From assembly GCF_009688945.1 (NCBI RefSeq), contig NZ_AP021874.1, positions 1,302,001-1,366,000 of the forward strand: DNA of 64,000 nucleotides. Reading direction: 5' to 3'. The translations under genes were made by a program, and so were the position numbers. Positions 8,236 through 18,200 of the stretch are shown one piece after another (the first letter of the stretch is position 1; every line of letters begins with the position of its first letter). Source of the DNA: Desulfosarcina alkanivorans. Its GTDB lineage: Bacteria; Desulfobacterota; Desulfobacteria; Desulfobacterales; Desulfosarcinaceae. The notes beneath the pieces are model-generated. The model saw only the letters and a list, made by a program, of their open reading frames with translations, had not been told where the DNA came from and did no database searches.

Positions 8236-9957
8236 CTAAATGAATCGTTTCTGCCCGAGATAAATCAGTATCTCCTGGGCAGCCTCGTCGGGCGATTTGC
8301 CGGTGGTGTCCACCCGCACCTCAGGCGCCTCGGGAATCTCGTAGGGATCATCGATCCCCGTATATCCCTTGATCAGCCCGGCCCGGGCCTTGGCGTACAT
8401 GCCTTTGCGGTCTCGTTTTTCACAGACATCCAGGGGCGTGGCCACGTGCACCTCGATGAACCCCCCGCAGGCTTCGATACTGGATCGGATTTCGGCCCGG
8501 GTGGCGGCGTAAGGGGCAATGGGCGCACAGATCGCCACGCCGCGATTCTTGGTGATCTCGCTGGCCACAAACCCGATGCGGCGCACATTGATATCCCGGT
8601 GCTCCTTGGAAAAAGAGAGTTCGTTGGAAAGATTCTGGCGCACGATGTCCCCGTCCAGCAGGGTGACCGGACGGTTCCCGATTTCCAGCATTTTGGCATA
8701 CAGTACGCGGGCAATGGTCGATTTGCCGGCGCCGGAAAGGCCGGTGAAGAAAATGGTAAACCCCTGTTTTTTGGGCGGCGGATAGGCTTTTTTCAGTTCG
8801 CCCACCACTTCCGGAAAGGTGGCCCAGCGGGGGATTTTCCTGCCGGTCCGGATGCGTTCACGAATGTCCAGGCTGGAAAGCGAGATGGTTTCGGTGCCGT
8901 CTTCGATTTCATCCCTCGGGCAGAACTCATCTTCAAAGGGCAGATAGACCAGTTCGTCGAAGGGAACCACGGAGATTCCCAGTTCCTGTGCCGACGTTTT
9001 TACGAAGGACTGGGTTTCATCGCTGTCATAAAACGGCGCCATTCCATTTTGTCCACCCGGATCCGCGTGCCGGTGGCCGACGATAAAATGGCTGCATCCA
9101 TAATTTTTTGCGATGATGCATTGAAGCAGCGCCTCCCGCGGGCCGGCCATGCGCATGGACATGGGCAGAAGGCTCATGAGTGAGGATTCCGGGGGGAAAT
9201 AGCCAACCACGTGGCGGTAGCAGCGCACGCGGGTGTAATAATCGAAATCACCGGGGCCGGTCATCCCCACCCCGGGCAGCAGCAGCAGGTTGGCCCGGCT
9301 CTGGTGCATGGCCCGGATGGCCATTTCGAATTCCGGCCGATGGATGGTATTGGCCGTGTGAAAGCCGACGACGCGGTTCCACCCCAGCTTTTTGTAAAGA
9401 CTGCGGACTTCCGGCGGTGTCATGCGCAGCTGCTTGAAGTCAAAATGAAGCGGCAGGCTCAGCACTTCCAGCGTGCCGCCGATGTAGTACTCGCCGGCAT
9501 CCCGAAACAGGCCGGCGACCCCCGGGTGCGATCTCTCCGTGGTACCGAAAAGAAGCGTGGCCTCTTTTTCCTTGTCCGGCTTCCAGATGTCTTCCACATG
9601 CATAATGGCCAGGAGGAATCCCTCGGGGTCCCGAACCGCCACGGACTGCCCGGCCTCCAGCGGCCTGACCACCGTTTCGGAGACATCCAGGCAGATGGGA
9701 ACCGGCCACATCGTCCCGTCCTGCAACTTCATGCGATCCAGGACGGACTCGTAATTGCTGCGGTTCATGAAACCGGTCAGGGGGGAAAAGGCCCCGGTGG
9801 TAAGCAGTTCAAAATCGCAGAGCTGGCGGTCATCCAGGGTGATGCTGGGAAGATCGGTGGAAACTTTTTTGAGCAATGCGGCCCGCTCCGGATCCACCAG
9901 CAAATTGACATAGTTTCCGCCGTGAAAGTACCGATCGGTTTTTTCCATTTCCGCCAT
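8236..9957 (-). CDS. ATP-sulfurylase-like / adenylylsulfate (APS) kinase fusion
   Basis: 573 aa. Residues ~1-390 have the ATP-sulfurylase fold (PUA-like start, then the catalytic domain) and ~395-573 an APS kinase with P-loop GLSGAGKST (406-414) and the LLDGDIVR and NRGVAI segments, all intact. In the N-terminal domain the ATP-sulfurylase signatures are altered: QxRN reads HTAN (200-203), the HxxH motif reads HRPE (206-209), and the GRDHAG loop reads GHRHADPG. The two-domain protein of Thiobacillus denitrificans is known to lack sulfurylase activity through comparable losses. The kinase half should make PAPS from APS; the sulfurylase half is probably structural or regulatory. PAPS could serve sulfation of surface glycans. 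It lies upstream of galE on the same strand. Confidence 0.9.
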   Translation of the reverse strand: MAEMEKTDRYFHGGNYVNLLVDPERAALLKKVSTDLPSITLDDRQLCDFELLTTGAFSPLTGFMNRSNYESVLDRMKLQDGTMWPVPICLDVSETVVRPLEAGQSVAVRDPEGFLLAIMHVEDIWKPDKEKEATLLFGTTERSHPGVAGLFRDAGEYYIGGTLEVLSLPLHFDFKQLRMTPPEVRSLYKKLGWNRVVGFHTANTIHRPEFEMAIRAMHQSRANLLLLPGVGMTGPGDFDYYTRVRCYRHVVGYFPPESSLMSLLPMSMRMAGPREALLQCIIAKNYGCSHFIVGHRHADPGGQNGMAPFYDSDETQSFVKTSAQELGISVVPFDELVYLPFEDEFCPRDEIEDGTETISLSSLDIRERIRTGRKIPRWATFPEVVGELKKAYPPPKKQGFTIFFTGLSGAGKSTIARVLYAKMLEIGNRPVTLLDGDIVRQNLSNELSFSKEHRDINVRRIGFVASEITKNRGVAICAPIAPYAATRAEIRSSIEACGGFIEVHVATPLDVCEKRDRKGMYAKARAGLIKGYTGIDDPYEIPEAPEVRVDTTGKSPDEAAQEILIYLGQKRFI

Positions 9958-10448
9958 AGGGCTGCACCGCCTTTTACCTGCAATCCGCTTCTAAATATGA
10001 TTTCATCACCGGGGGGGGCATATCGCCGTCCCTTTTCAACTATCCTTCGATCTTCGTCTTTATATTGGTTTTTCATTAAACTATCAAGGATTTAACGGAA
10101 TTTTGAATCAAATGGAAATTTCAGGGCCCATGTAAAGCCGGCACCGGTGGCCCAAAGCAGCAAATCGTGCATATCGTGAAAGCCTCTCAACGGGGCTTGG
10201 TCAGTAAATACAACACTGGCATCTGACTTGCTAAACACATCGTGCAAACTCGTTCCAAGCTCAAATGTTCCGAATCTGAATTGAACCACGCTGCATATCC
10301 CCGTTCCAGCTCACCTTCAATCAGCATGGCCGCTCCGCGTTAACGCACAACCGGCAGACATTTTTCCATAGCGCCGGTGCACAATCGTAGCCGTGGGTGT
10401 CTGATTTCAGGCACATTAATCGATCAATCCAATATGGTGGGGGCCGAC
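9958..10448. other. Divergent intergenic region, no supported gene
   Basis: This 491-nt region separates the minus-strand APS-kinase fusion from the plus-strand RHS gene, so it should hold both promoters. No confident promoter was picked by eye. Only a weak 65-codon minus-strand frame (10092-10289, GTG start) is present, without recognised homology. Confidence 0.4.
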
Positions 10449-13400
10449 ATGCACAAATCACCCTTTCTCTTTTTTTTGGCGATTGTCTCTTTGCTTTTAA
10501 TCGTGCCATCGGCTGTTGATGCAAGCACCCTGTACGACACCGGGAAACTGTCCATCAATGCCTGGCATGTTCATCTTTCCAGCCACACCTTTCGGTCGAA
10601 CAATCCAAGCAGCGCCACCGTTAAGATCACAAGGAGCACACCCGGTTCGGAAATCCGATACGGATTTCTGATCTTCAACCGCAGGATGATCCCGTTGAAG
10701 CGATTTTTCAATGGGACAGACGTCAACTTTCAAAAGAAGATCCAATTACAGCACCGCAACCGCTTGCGCGTGTTTCTGGTCGGCTCCCCCGACGCATCGA
10801 TCACCATCGGCATCCACGCTGATTCGGCCGATCCTCCAGGGATAGTGGATTTTTCAGCAACGCCTGAAACCATTACAACCGGAGCCGCCAGCACCCTCAC
10901 CTGGTCCAGCGTCATGGCGGATGTCTGCATCATCGAACCGGCCATCGGGGTCGTTGATGCGAATGGCTCCCTGACGGTGTCCCCCGAATCGACGACAACT
11001 TACACACTGACGGCCAACGGATCGGGTGGCAGCGCATCATCCGAGGTTACGCTCACGGTAAAACCGCCGGCACCGACGATCGACTTGTCAGCGCTGCCAG
11101 CTGAAATCTTAAAAGGAGAATCGGCGACATTGGTTTGGCGCTCTGCCAATGCCGATTCTTGTGCCATCGAGCCGGGTATCGGCGGGGTGGATACACAGGG
11201 CTCGATCGATGTAAATCCCTCTGAGACGACCACTTATACCATTACGGCATCGGGTGACGGGGGGACGAATACGGACGGGGCTACGGTCACCGTTTACCAG
11301 CCGCCGACGATAAACGTCTCTGTATTCCCGCAGATCCTGTTTTTCGGTGAATCCGCCACCTTGTCGTGGCGCTCCGCCAATGCGGAGACCGCGACCATCG
11401 ATCAGGGTGTGGGAACAGTTGAACCAAATGGTTCAACCACGGTTTTTCCCACCGGAGCCACGACCTATACCATTACGGTGTCAGGGCCCGGAGGCACGGC
11501 AAGTGCCCGGGCCCAGGTAATGGTGCAATCGGTTGTGGCCCCCCTGCCGGATGGGTCCTTCGGCCGGCAATACGAAGACCTGGTTCCATCGGATGCAACC
11601 CTCGAGGCCTATGATTCCTATCGTTTTTCGCTCATTACCGGTCTGGTTCTGGATTCGTCGGACCTACCCATTGAAGACGTGTCCGTAACCATTCACAATC
11701 ATGCAGAATACGGAACCGCAACCACTGACGACCAGGGGCGCTTCACCCTGCCCGTAGAGGGTGGTTCCACCATGACGGTCGTCTATCAAAAAACTGGACT
11801 GATCACCTCTCACAGGCAGGTCTACGTTCCCTGGAACGACATTGCCATTGCCGATAGCGTCCAACTGATCGCAGAAGACACGGCGTCTACGACGGTCGCC
11901 TTCGACGGCAACCCGGATACGGTGGTGACCCACCGCAGCAAGCCGGTTGAAGACGAATTCGGAAGGCGCTCCGCCACCATGGTCTTCACCGGGGACAACC
12001 GGGCCTGGCGGGTGGATGAAAACGGCAACGATGTGCAGGAACTGTCCACCATCACCACCCGGGCTACCGAATTCGCAACACCCGAATCCATGCCGGCCAA
12101 ACTGCCCCCCAACTCGGCTTACACCTATTGCGCCGAACTGAGTGTGGACGAAGCCGAGCGGGTTCGTTTCGACAAACCGGTGGTGCTTTGGGTGGAGAAT
12201 TTCCTTGGATTCGATGTGGGGGAGATCGTTCCGGTAGGTTACTACGACAGGGATCGGGGAGTCTGGGTGCCTGAAGATAATGGTGTCGTTGTCAGGCTAT
12301 TGGATGCCGATGGCGACGGCATCGTGGATGCGTTGGATACCAATGGCGATGATCTGCCTGACGACCTTGATGAAGATGGATCGTTCAGCGACGAAGTGAA
12401 GGGTTTGGGTGATTCTGATGCCTATCCGCCTGAGACTACATTTTGGCGGGTAACTGTTTCCCATTTTACGCCTTGGGACTGCAATTGGCCCTATGGACCG
12501 CCGGAAGACGCCATACCTCCCAATCCAGAGGGCGAGCCTGATATCGACCAACAGCTCGAGGACGACTGCAAAGGAAGCAACTGCTCATTCGTCGAGGAAA
12601 GAAGCCGAATTTTTCATGAAGACATTCCTGTCCCCGGCACGGATATGACGCTGCATTATGCCAGCAACCGGGTTAAAGGACATAAAACGATCATATCAGT
12701 ACCTGCCAGCGGGCAAGCGATTCCTGACAGTCTGAAAAACATTATCGTGAAGGTTGAAATTGCCGGACGCCAGTTTAAGAAAATTCTCCCGCCTTTACCC
12801 AATCAGATAGTAAGTTTTTTATACAACCACCTGGATCATCTGAGCAGGCCGGCTAAAGGAATAACTGCCCATATCCATGTAGGATTTCTGTATAACGCAG
12901 TGTATTGGAAACCAATCGGATTCCAACGTGCATTTGCACGCGTCGGTGAAAATGCGACGCCCATTAAGGCCAGGCAAGAACTTGTTTCCTGGAGGCATAG
13001 TGAGCAAATTGTTCTTTCAAAAACAGAAGGAATTCTTGCCGAAGGGTGGACCCTATCTTCTCATCATCACGTTAATTCTTCTGGCCCATCAATAATCCAT
13101 AAGGGAAATGGTTCAATCGCCAGAAATACGGTTCGGACAATCGAAACTGTCGCTGGCAATGGACAAGAAGGATTCTGTGGCGATGAAGGCATTGCGGCCG
13201 AGGCCTGTCTAAATTCTCCTTCTGATCTCATTGTGGATGCTACAGGCAACATATTTGCAGCAGATACAAAAAACAATCGAATTCGCAAAATAGATACAAA
13301 CGGAATAATCACGACAGTTGCCGGAAATGGATCTGTTTATAACAGTGGAGACGGGCGCCAGGCCACTGAAACAGGACTCAACGCGCCTGTTGGGATTGCG

Positions 13401-16400
13401 GTCGACAGCAAAAGCAACTTGTATATCGCAGAATGGGGCAGTCCACGAATCAGAAAAGTTGATACCAGTGGAATGATCACGACTGTCGCTGGTAATGGAC
13501 AAGAAGGGTTCAGTGGCGATGGCGGCATAGCCACTGAAGCGATGATTTCTGTACCCCACGACATAGCTGTTGACAATTCCGGCAACCTTTACATCGCTGA
13601 CTTTTATAACCACCGAATTCGAAAGGTGGACACAAACGGGGTAATTACTACCGTGGCGGGAAATGGAAACATTGGCTACAGTGAGGGTGATAACGGACCT
13701 GCTATAGAAGCATCGATTGCATATCCCTACACGATCGAGGTTGATTCTGAAGGGAATCTGTTCATCATTGAAATGGGGCGAGGATGTATTCGTAAAGTTG
13801 ATATCAGCGGAACAATAACTTCCGTTATTGGAAGTGGGTTTGGATTTTCTGGTGACGGTGGCCCGGCAACAGAAGCAAGATTTGATCATCCAACTGACAT
13901 ATCGTTAGATCCTGCGGGCAATTTTTATATATCCGATAGCCGCAACCACCGAATACGAATGGTGGATACCAGCGGAATCGTCACAACAATCGCCGGGAGC
14001 GGGGATTCTTTATTCAATGGCGACGGTGGTCCCGCGCTGCTTGCAGGGCTCATTTACCCATCCGGCGTTTCAATCAATAATGAAGGCGAATTACTCATCA
14101 GCAGCGCCCAGAGCAATCGCATCCGGAAAATAAGCATACTGCCGTCTTTAAAAAAACCCGCATCAGAAGGGAAAATTACCTTTGCTGAAGATGGCGGCAA
14201 TGAAATTCGAATATCGAGTACGGGGCTGCACGAAGCCACAATGGACTTAGATACCGGAGTGCCGCTGCGCAATTTTGCATACGACGGCAGCGACAACCTG
14301 TTTGCCATTACCGATCAATTCGGAAACCAGACAACAATCAGTCGATATTATGACGGTACACCAGCATCAATTACCTCGCCGGACGGTCTAACGACCCAGC
14401 TTACGATCGATGCCGACAACCATCTGACCCACATTACCTATCCGGATGGAAGCGTTTACGAATTCGATTACACATATGACGGCTTGCTGACTGTCAAAAC
14501 CGAACCGAACGGAAACCGGTATGAACATGTATTCGATGAAACCGGGAGATTGACAGATGCGATCGATGATGAAAATGGCCATTGGACTTACAACAGGGAA
14601 GCCCTGTCGAGCGGTGACGTCATCACCGAGGTGCTCACCGGTGAAGGCAACCTGACGACCTATACGGACCGTACCGAATCAACGGGCGCATACGCTTCGA
14701 TTATCACAGATCCGACGGGTGCCCGGACACATTACAGTAGAAGTGGCGACGGGCTGACCGTGAACAAATCCCTGCCCTGCGGCATGGATCTTGGGTTTGA
14801 ATATGATCTTGATTCCGAATACAAGTACAAATTTATCAAGAAAATGACCCATCGCACGCCCGCCGGGTTGGAACGGGTTACACTCAGGAGCAGGACCTAT
14901 GGGGATACCGATCAGGACAGCATCCCGGACCTGATTACCGAAACCGTGGCTGTCAATGGAAGGCAGGTCTGCATTGAAAATGATGTTCTCCAATCCCGGA
15001 GGACGGTCACCACTCCTGCCGGCAGGACGGTTACGGTCAACTATGACACCGGGAACCTGTTAACCAGAAGTGTCAGGGTCCCGGATTTGTTTGACACAGA
15101 ATATGACTATGATGGCAGAGGACGCTTGACCGCGATCATGACCCATACCCGCCAAACTCGTTTTACTTATGACGGCGCGGGGAATCTGGAAACCTATACC
15201 GATCCGCAAGGGTTGACGACCACATACGGCCATGATTCGCTTGGGCGGGTGACTGCCGTTTCCCGTCCGGACATGGGCGATCTGACCTTTTCCTATGATG
15301 CGAACGGCAATATGACGGTGCTCACCAACCCGTCCGCCATCAGTCATGAATTCGGGTTCAATGGCGTGAACCTGAAGGAAACCTACCAGGCCCCCATCAG
15401 CGGAAGTTACAGCTACCAGTATGACGCCGATCGCCGCCTGATACAAATCGCTTTTCCGTCGGGCAAACAGATCTTCAACATCTATGATACCGCCAGGCTG
15501 GCACAGGTCCAGACCCCGCAGGGCGATATCGATTATACCTACCTGTGCGGCACCACGATCGAATCGATAAAGAAGGGAACGGAGACTATCACCTATGGCT
15601 ATGACGGCAGTCTGGTAACCGCCGAAACGGTCATCGGCACCCTGAATCAATCGTTGAACTGGACTTACGACAATGACTTCGATGTTACCGGTTTTACCTA
15701 CGCCGGCGAAACGGTCGCATACGAGTATGACAATGACGGGCTGTTGACCAGAGCGGGTTCCTTTTCAATAATACGCAATGCTGACAATGGAATGCCGGAG
15801 GTAATAACCGGGGGTGCACTGGCCGTTGACCGCCACTTCAACGGTTACGGTGAGTTGGACGGCCAGCACGTGAGTGTGGGCGGGGGTACCGTTCTTCAAT
15901 GGGACCTGGTCCGCGACAATGCCGGGCGGATCACCACCAAAACCGAAAGGGTTGCCGGCCTGACCAGCAGCTATGGGTATGCCTACGATCCAATGGGCCG
16001 CCTGGAAACCGTAACCAAAGACGGTAGCCTGGTGGAGAGCTACACCTATGATCTGAAGGGCACTCGTATTTCGGAAATGAACACGCTCAGGGGAATCGCC
16101 GGTCGCAATTTCAATTACTCCGATGAAGATCATTTGCTTACCGTCGGCGGCACAACCTACGAGTATGATCTTGATGGTTTCCTGACCAGCAAGACCGATG
16201 GGACTGAAATCACCGCTTATACCTATTCATTACGCGGCGAACTGCTCCATGTAGATTTGCCTGATGGACGGTTGGTATCCTACGACCATGATCCCCTTGG
16301 CCGCAGGATTGCCAAAAGTATAGACGGTAATATCGTGGAGAAGTATTTGTGGCAGGGGCTGACACGACTGCTGGCAGTTTATGACGGATCTGACAATCTG

Positions 16401-17084
16401 GTCCAGCAGTTCGAATATGCCGATGGCCGGTTGCCCGTTTCCATGACCCAGGCAGGAAGCATCTATTATCTGGCCTACAATCAGGTCGGTTCGCTCAAGG
16501 TCGTTACCGATGCGTCCGGCAATGTGATTAAACGCATCGATTACGATTCATTCGGCAACGTCCTCACCGATACCAACGCAGCACTGACGGTGCCTTTCGG
16601 CTTTGCCGGTGGATTGGCTGACAGGGATACCGGCCTTGTAAGATTCGGCTATCGCGATTATGATCCGGATACAGGTCGCTGGACTGCCAAAGACCCGATT
16701 GGTTTTGCCGGTGGAGATACGGATCTTTATGGGTATGTGCAAAGTAACCCGGTGAATTGGATTGATCCTTGGGGGCTAGAACGATGGCATGCACCTGACG
16801 GGTCACATACTGTTGGTAGGCCGGGGACACCCGTTCCACCAGGCGGGACTATCAGCTCTTTCATTGAGAATAATGTGGGAAGTGGGTATACGTTTGGTGA
16901 AACTCATGATGGTTGGGTTGGAGATCTTACAGAACATGGTATTCCTGACGTGATTGCGAATATACCGTCAATGCCACCTGCTTACTTATGGTCAATTTAT
17001 AAGGATTTGTCAGAACTACCTATTGATGAGAGACCCCAAAATTTTCCTCTCTTTGAGATGAGGCATGATTTATGCGGAAAATAA
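10449..17084 (+). CDS. Giant secreted RHS/YD-repeat protein with Ig-like and NHL domains (polymorphic-toxin architecture)
   Basis: About 2211 aa from the ATG at 10449, chosen because GGTGGGGG precedes it and a clean Sec signal peptide (MHKSPFLFFLAIVSLLL...VDA) starts there. Order, in residues from this start: three Ig-like repeats (~134-362, each with SATLxWRSxNAxxxxI and TTTYTIT), a carboxypeptidase-regulatory-like beta domain (~394-470), an Asp-rich calcium-type loop (DADGDGIVDALDTNGDD, ~617), an RHS entry region with LHYASNRVKG (~735), six NHL propeller repeats (~896-1231, RIRKVDTxGxITTVAGNG), YD repeats (~1270-2060), and the RHS core end with DPDTGRW, DPIGF and DPWGL (~2075-2110). A unique ~100-residue tip follows. 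In known RHS systems the shell encloses and the tip is a toxin or effector. The tip matches no toxin I recognise. Confidence 0.9.
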   Translation: MHKSPFLFFLAIVSLLLIVPSAVDASTLYDTGKLSINAWHVHLSSHTFRSNNPSSATVKITRSTPGSEIRYGFLIFNRRMIPLKRFFNGTDVNFQKKIQLQHRNRLRVFLVGSPDASITIGIHADSADPPGIVDFSATPETITTGAASTLTWSSVMADVCIIEPAIGVVDANGSLTVSPESTTTYTLTANGSGGSASSEVTLTVKPPAPTIDLSALPAEILKGESATLVWRSANADSCAIEPGIGGVDTQGSIDVNPSETTTYTITASGDGGTNTDGATVTVYQPPTINVSVFPQILFFGESATLSWRSANAETATIDQGVGTVEPNGSTTVFPTGATTYTITVSGPGGTASARAQVMVQSVVAPLPDGSFGRQYEDLVPSDATLEAYDSYRFSLITGLVLDSSDLPIEDVSVTIHNHAEYGTATTDDQGRFTLPVEGGSTMTVVYQKTGLITSHRQVYVPWNDIAIADSVQLIAEDTASTTVAFDGNPDTVVTHRSKPVEDEFGRRSATMVFTGDNRAWRVDENGNDVQELSTITTRATEFATPESMPAKLPPNSAYTYCAELSVDEAERVRFDKPVVLWVENFLGFDVGEIVPVGYYDRDRGVWVPEDNGVVVRLLDADGDGIVDALDTNGDDLPDDLDEDGSFSDEVKGLGDSDAYPPETTFWRVTVSHFTPWDCNWPYGPPEDAIPPNPEGEPDIDQQLEDDCKGSNCSFVEERSRIFHEDIPVPGTDMTLHYASNRVKGHKTIISVPASGQAIPDSLKNIIVKVEIAGRQFKKILPPLPNQIVSFLYNHLDHLSRPAKGITAHIHVGFLYNAVYWKPIGFQRAFARVGENATPIKARQELVSWRHSEQIVLSKTEGILAEGWTLSSHHHVNSSGPSIIHKGNGSIARNTVRTIETVAGNGQEGFCGDEGIAAEACLNSPSDLIVDATGNIFAADTKNNRIRKIDTNGIITTVAGNGSVYNSGDGRQATETGLNAPVGIAVDSKSNLYIAEWGSPRIRKVDTSGMITTVAGNGQEGFSGDGGIATEAMISVPHDIAVDNSGNLYIADFYNHRIRKVDTNGVITTVAGNGNIGYSEGDNGPAIEASIAYPYTIEVDSEGNLFIIEMGRGCIRKVDISGTITSVIGSGFGFSGDGGPATEARFDHPTDISLDPAGNFYISDSRNHRIRMVDTSGIVTTIAGSGDSLFNGDGGPALLAGLIYPSGVSINNEGELLISSAQSNRIRKISILPSLKKPASEGKITFAEDGGNEIRISSTGLHEATMDLDTGVPLRNFAYDGSDNLFAITDQFGNQTTISRYYDGTPASITSPDGLTTQLTIDADNHLTHITYPDGSVYEFDYTYDGLLTVKTEPNGNRYEHVFDETGRLTDAIDDENGHWTYNREALSSGDVITEVLTGEGNLTTYTDRTESTGAYASIITDPTGARTHYSRSGDGLTVNKSLPCGMDLGFEYDLDSEYKYKFIKKMTHRTPAGLERVTLRSRTYGDTDQDSIPDLITETVAVNGRQVCIENDVLQSRRTVTTPAGRTVTVNYDTGNLLTRSVRVPDLFDTEYDYDGRGRLTAIMTHTRQTRFTYDGAGNLETYTDPQGLTTTYGHDSLGRVTAVSRPDMGDLTFSYDANGNMTVLTNPSAISHEFGFNGVNLKETYQAPISGSYSYQYDADRRLIQIAFPSGKQIFNIYDTARLAQVQTPQGDIDYTYLCGTTIESIKKGTETITYGYDGSLVTAETVIGTLNQSLNWTYDNDFDVTGFTYAGETVAYEYDNDGLLTRAGSFSIIRNADNGMPEVITGGALAVDRHFNGYGELDGQHVSVGGGTVLQWDLVRDNAGRITTKTERVAGLTSSYGYAYDPMGRLETVTKDGSLVESYTYDLKGTRISEMNTLRGIAGRNFNYSDEDHLLTVGGTTYEYDLDGFLTSKTDGTEITAYTYSLRGELLHVDLPDGRLVSYDHDPLGRRIAKSIDGNIVEKYLWQGLTRLLAVYDGSDNLVQQFEYADGRLPVSMTQAGSIYYLAYNQVGSLKVVTDASGNVIKRIDYDSFGNVLTDTNAALTVPFGFAGGLADRDTGLVRFGYRDYDPDTGRWTAKDPIGFAGGDTDLYGYVQSNPVNWIDPWGLERWHAPDGSHTVGRPGTPVPPGGTISSFIENNVGSGYTFGETHDGWVGDLTEHGIPDVIANIPSMPPAYLWSIYKDLSELPIDERPQNFPLFEMRHDLCGK

Positions 17085-17668
17085 AATTGTTTTTTCTTCT
17101 TAGTGCAACAATTCTTCTCGTTTTTCTTTCAGGGGGTTGTGGCCCTTTTGAATCTGGGGTTTTAGATAACGGTGCTTTAAACACAGGTGGGACAGACGAC
17201 CCGCGACGATTAATTGAGGTAGCGTATGATAGAATGTATCGAGCAAACAGGGTTATAGGTGCAAGAAATGTATTAAAGAGAGCAATTGAAAGGTCAAAGC
17301 AGTCTAATGATTTATATGCCTTGGCTGTAAGCTACAATATGATGGGTTATACCTATATAGATAAGGAAAAAGACCCCAACACTGCTGAAAAATATTACAA
17401 TAAAGCAATTAACGTAATTTCTGGTAATAATTTTTATTGTGAATTGGTACACTCTTATATTGGTTATGCGCTATCTAATAATTTAAGGGGTATTCCTGAA
17501 AATTCATGTGCTTACGAGATAAAAGCAAGAAACTTAATTGAAAAAATCAAACTTAATTATCAAAAAAAAGTTATTCTGTGTGAAGGCGGATTGGACAGTA
17601 TCAATGTTGCAGAGAAAAGACTGATAGATTTAAGTAATTACTTAAACTGTGAAAAAAATGGGCCGTAG
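17072..17668 (+). CDS. Small lipoprotein with TPR-like helices, candidate RHS immunity or partner
   Basis: 198 aa. Hydrophobic signal with lipobox-like LSGGC (Cys at ~23), then Gly/Asn/Thr-rich tether and an all-helical domain with a TPR-like unit (YNMMGYTYIDKEKDPNTAEKYYNKAI is the longest match, described here by position ~95-120). Its ATG lies 13 nt inside the end of the RHS gene, so the two are translationally coupled. The DNA is clearly AT-richer than the RHS body, as is usual for tip/immunity pairs exchanged together. In polymorphic-toxin loci the gene right after the tip normally protects the producer; a membrane-anchored lipoprotein would imply that the target is periplasmic. That role is inference. 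Confidence 0.65.
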   Translation: MRKIKLFFLLSATILLVFLSGGCGPFESGVLDNGALNTGGTDDPRRLIEVAYDRMYRANRVIGARNVLKRAIERSKQSNDLYALAVSYNMMGYTYIDKEKDPNTAEKYYNKAINVISGNNFYCELVHSYIGYALSNNLRGIPENSCAYEIKARNLIEKIKLNYQKKVILCEGGLDSINVAEKRLIDLSNYLNCEKNGP

Positions 17669-17879
17669 ATTGGGCTGATTAACGAAGCCCGACGACCATC
17701 TAATGCTTGACGGCGTTTGAGGAAAGACCGATTTCTTCCTTAACCTCCGTTTTGTTTTTATACAATAGTCCCGATCTTTTATTGTTGAGCTTCAACACCT
17801 TTAATAAAGGTATCGACTGTTTTAAGAATTACTTTTTGTTTGGTTAGGACAAGGCGTCAATCATAAAGGGACGCTATAG
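17669..17879. other. AT-rich spacer, no gene seen
   Basis: 211 nt between the lipoprotein and the small membrane protein. No open frame or recognisable relic is supported; the last part carries AAAGGGACG, the ribosome-binding site of the next gene. Confidence 0.4.
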
Positions 17880-18170
17880 ATGAAGACATCTGTTATTTGT
17901 ATCGCTGTAGTATTAGTTAGCTATGTTTCTTCATATTTGCATGTGGTTTATTCAGCTGACCGTATCGCTATATTGTTTGGCTACGCTGTTTCATTGGGAA
18001 TATTACCATTTTTGTTTGGGGGGACTTTGGGCTGCATAGGCTTGCTTTTTACTGGACGAGGTCTGATTGAAGGTTTGAAAGTCCATTGGTGGATTCCTAT
18101 TTTATGTTCCATCATTTCTTTGGTACCAATTGCATTTGTTATATGGCGTATGTCACAACCAGGTAATTAG
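17880..18170 (+). CDS. Small three-TM membrane protein, unknown
   Basis: 96 aa with three predicted transmembrane stretches (~4-24, ~31-58 and ~70-90) and few charged residues. The ATG at 17880 follows a good Shine-Dalgarno sequence (AAAGGG, 8 nt away). Position after the RHS tip and lipoprotein suggests it belongs to the RHS-associated accessory string, possibly an orphan immunity protein. No family is recognised and the composition is AT-rich like its neighbours. Confidence 0.55.
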   Translation: MKTSVICIAVVLVSYVSSYLHVVYSADRIAILFGYAVSLGILPFLFGGTLGCIGLLFTGRGLIEGLKVHWWIPILCSIISLVPIAFVIWRMSQPGN

Positions 18171-18200
18171 TGTCAGGCTGGAAAGTCGAAAAAAAATGGA

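Noticed and set aside
8021..8236. 71-codon minus-strand frame through the 8-bp repeats
   Set aside because: Repeat artefact; period eight gives a cyclic peptide and there is no homology.
10092..10289. 65-codon minus-strand frame in the divergent region before the RHS gene
   Set aside because: GTG start only, no family recognised and it sits where promoters are expected.
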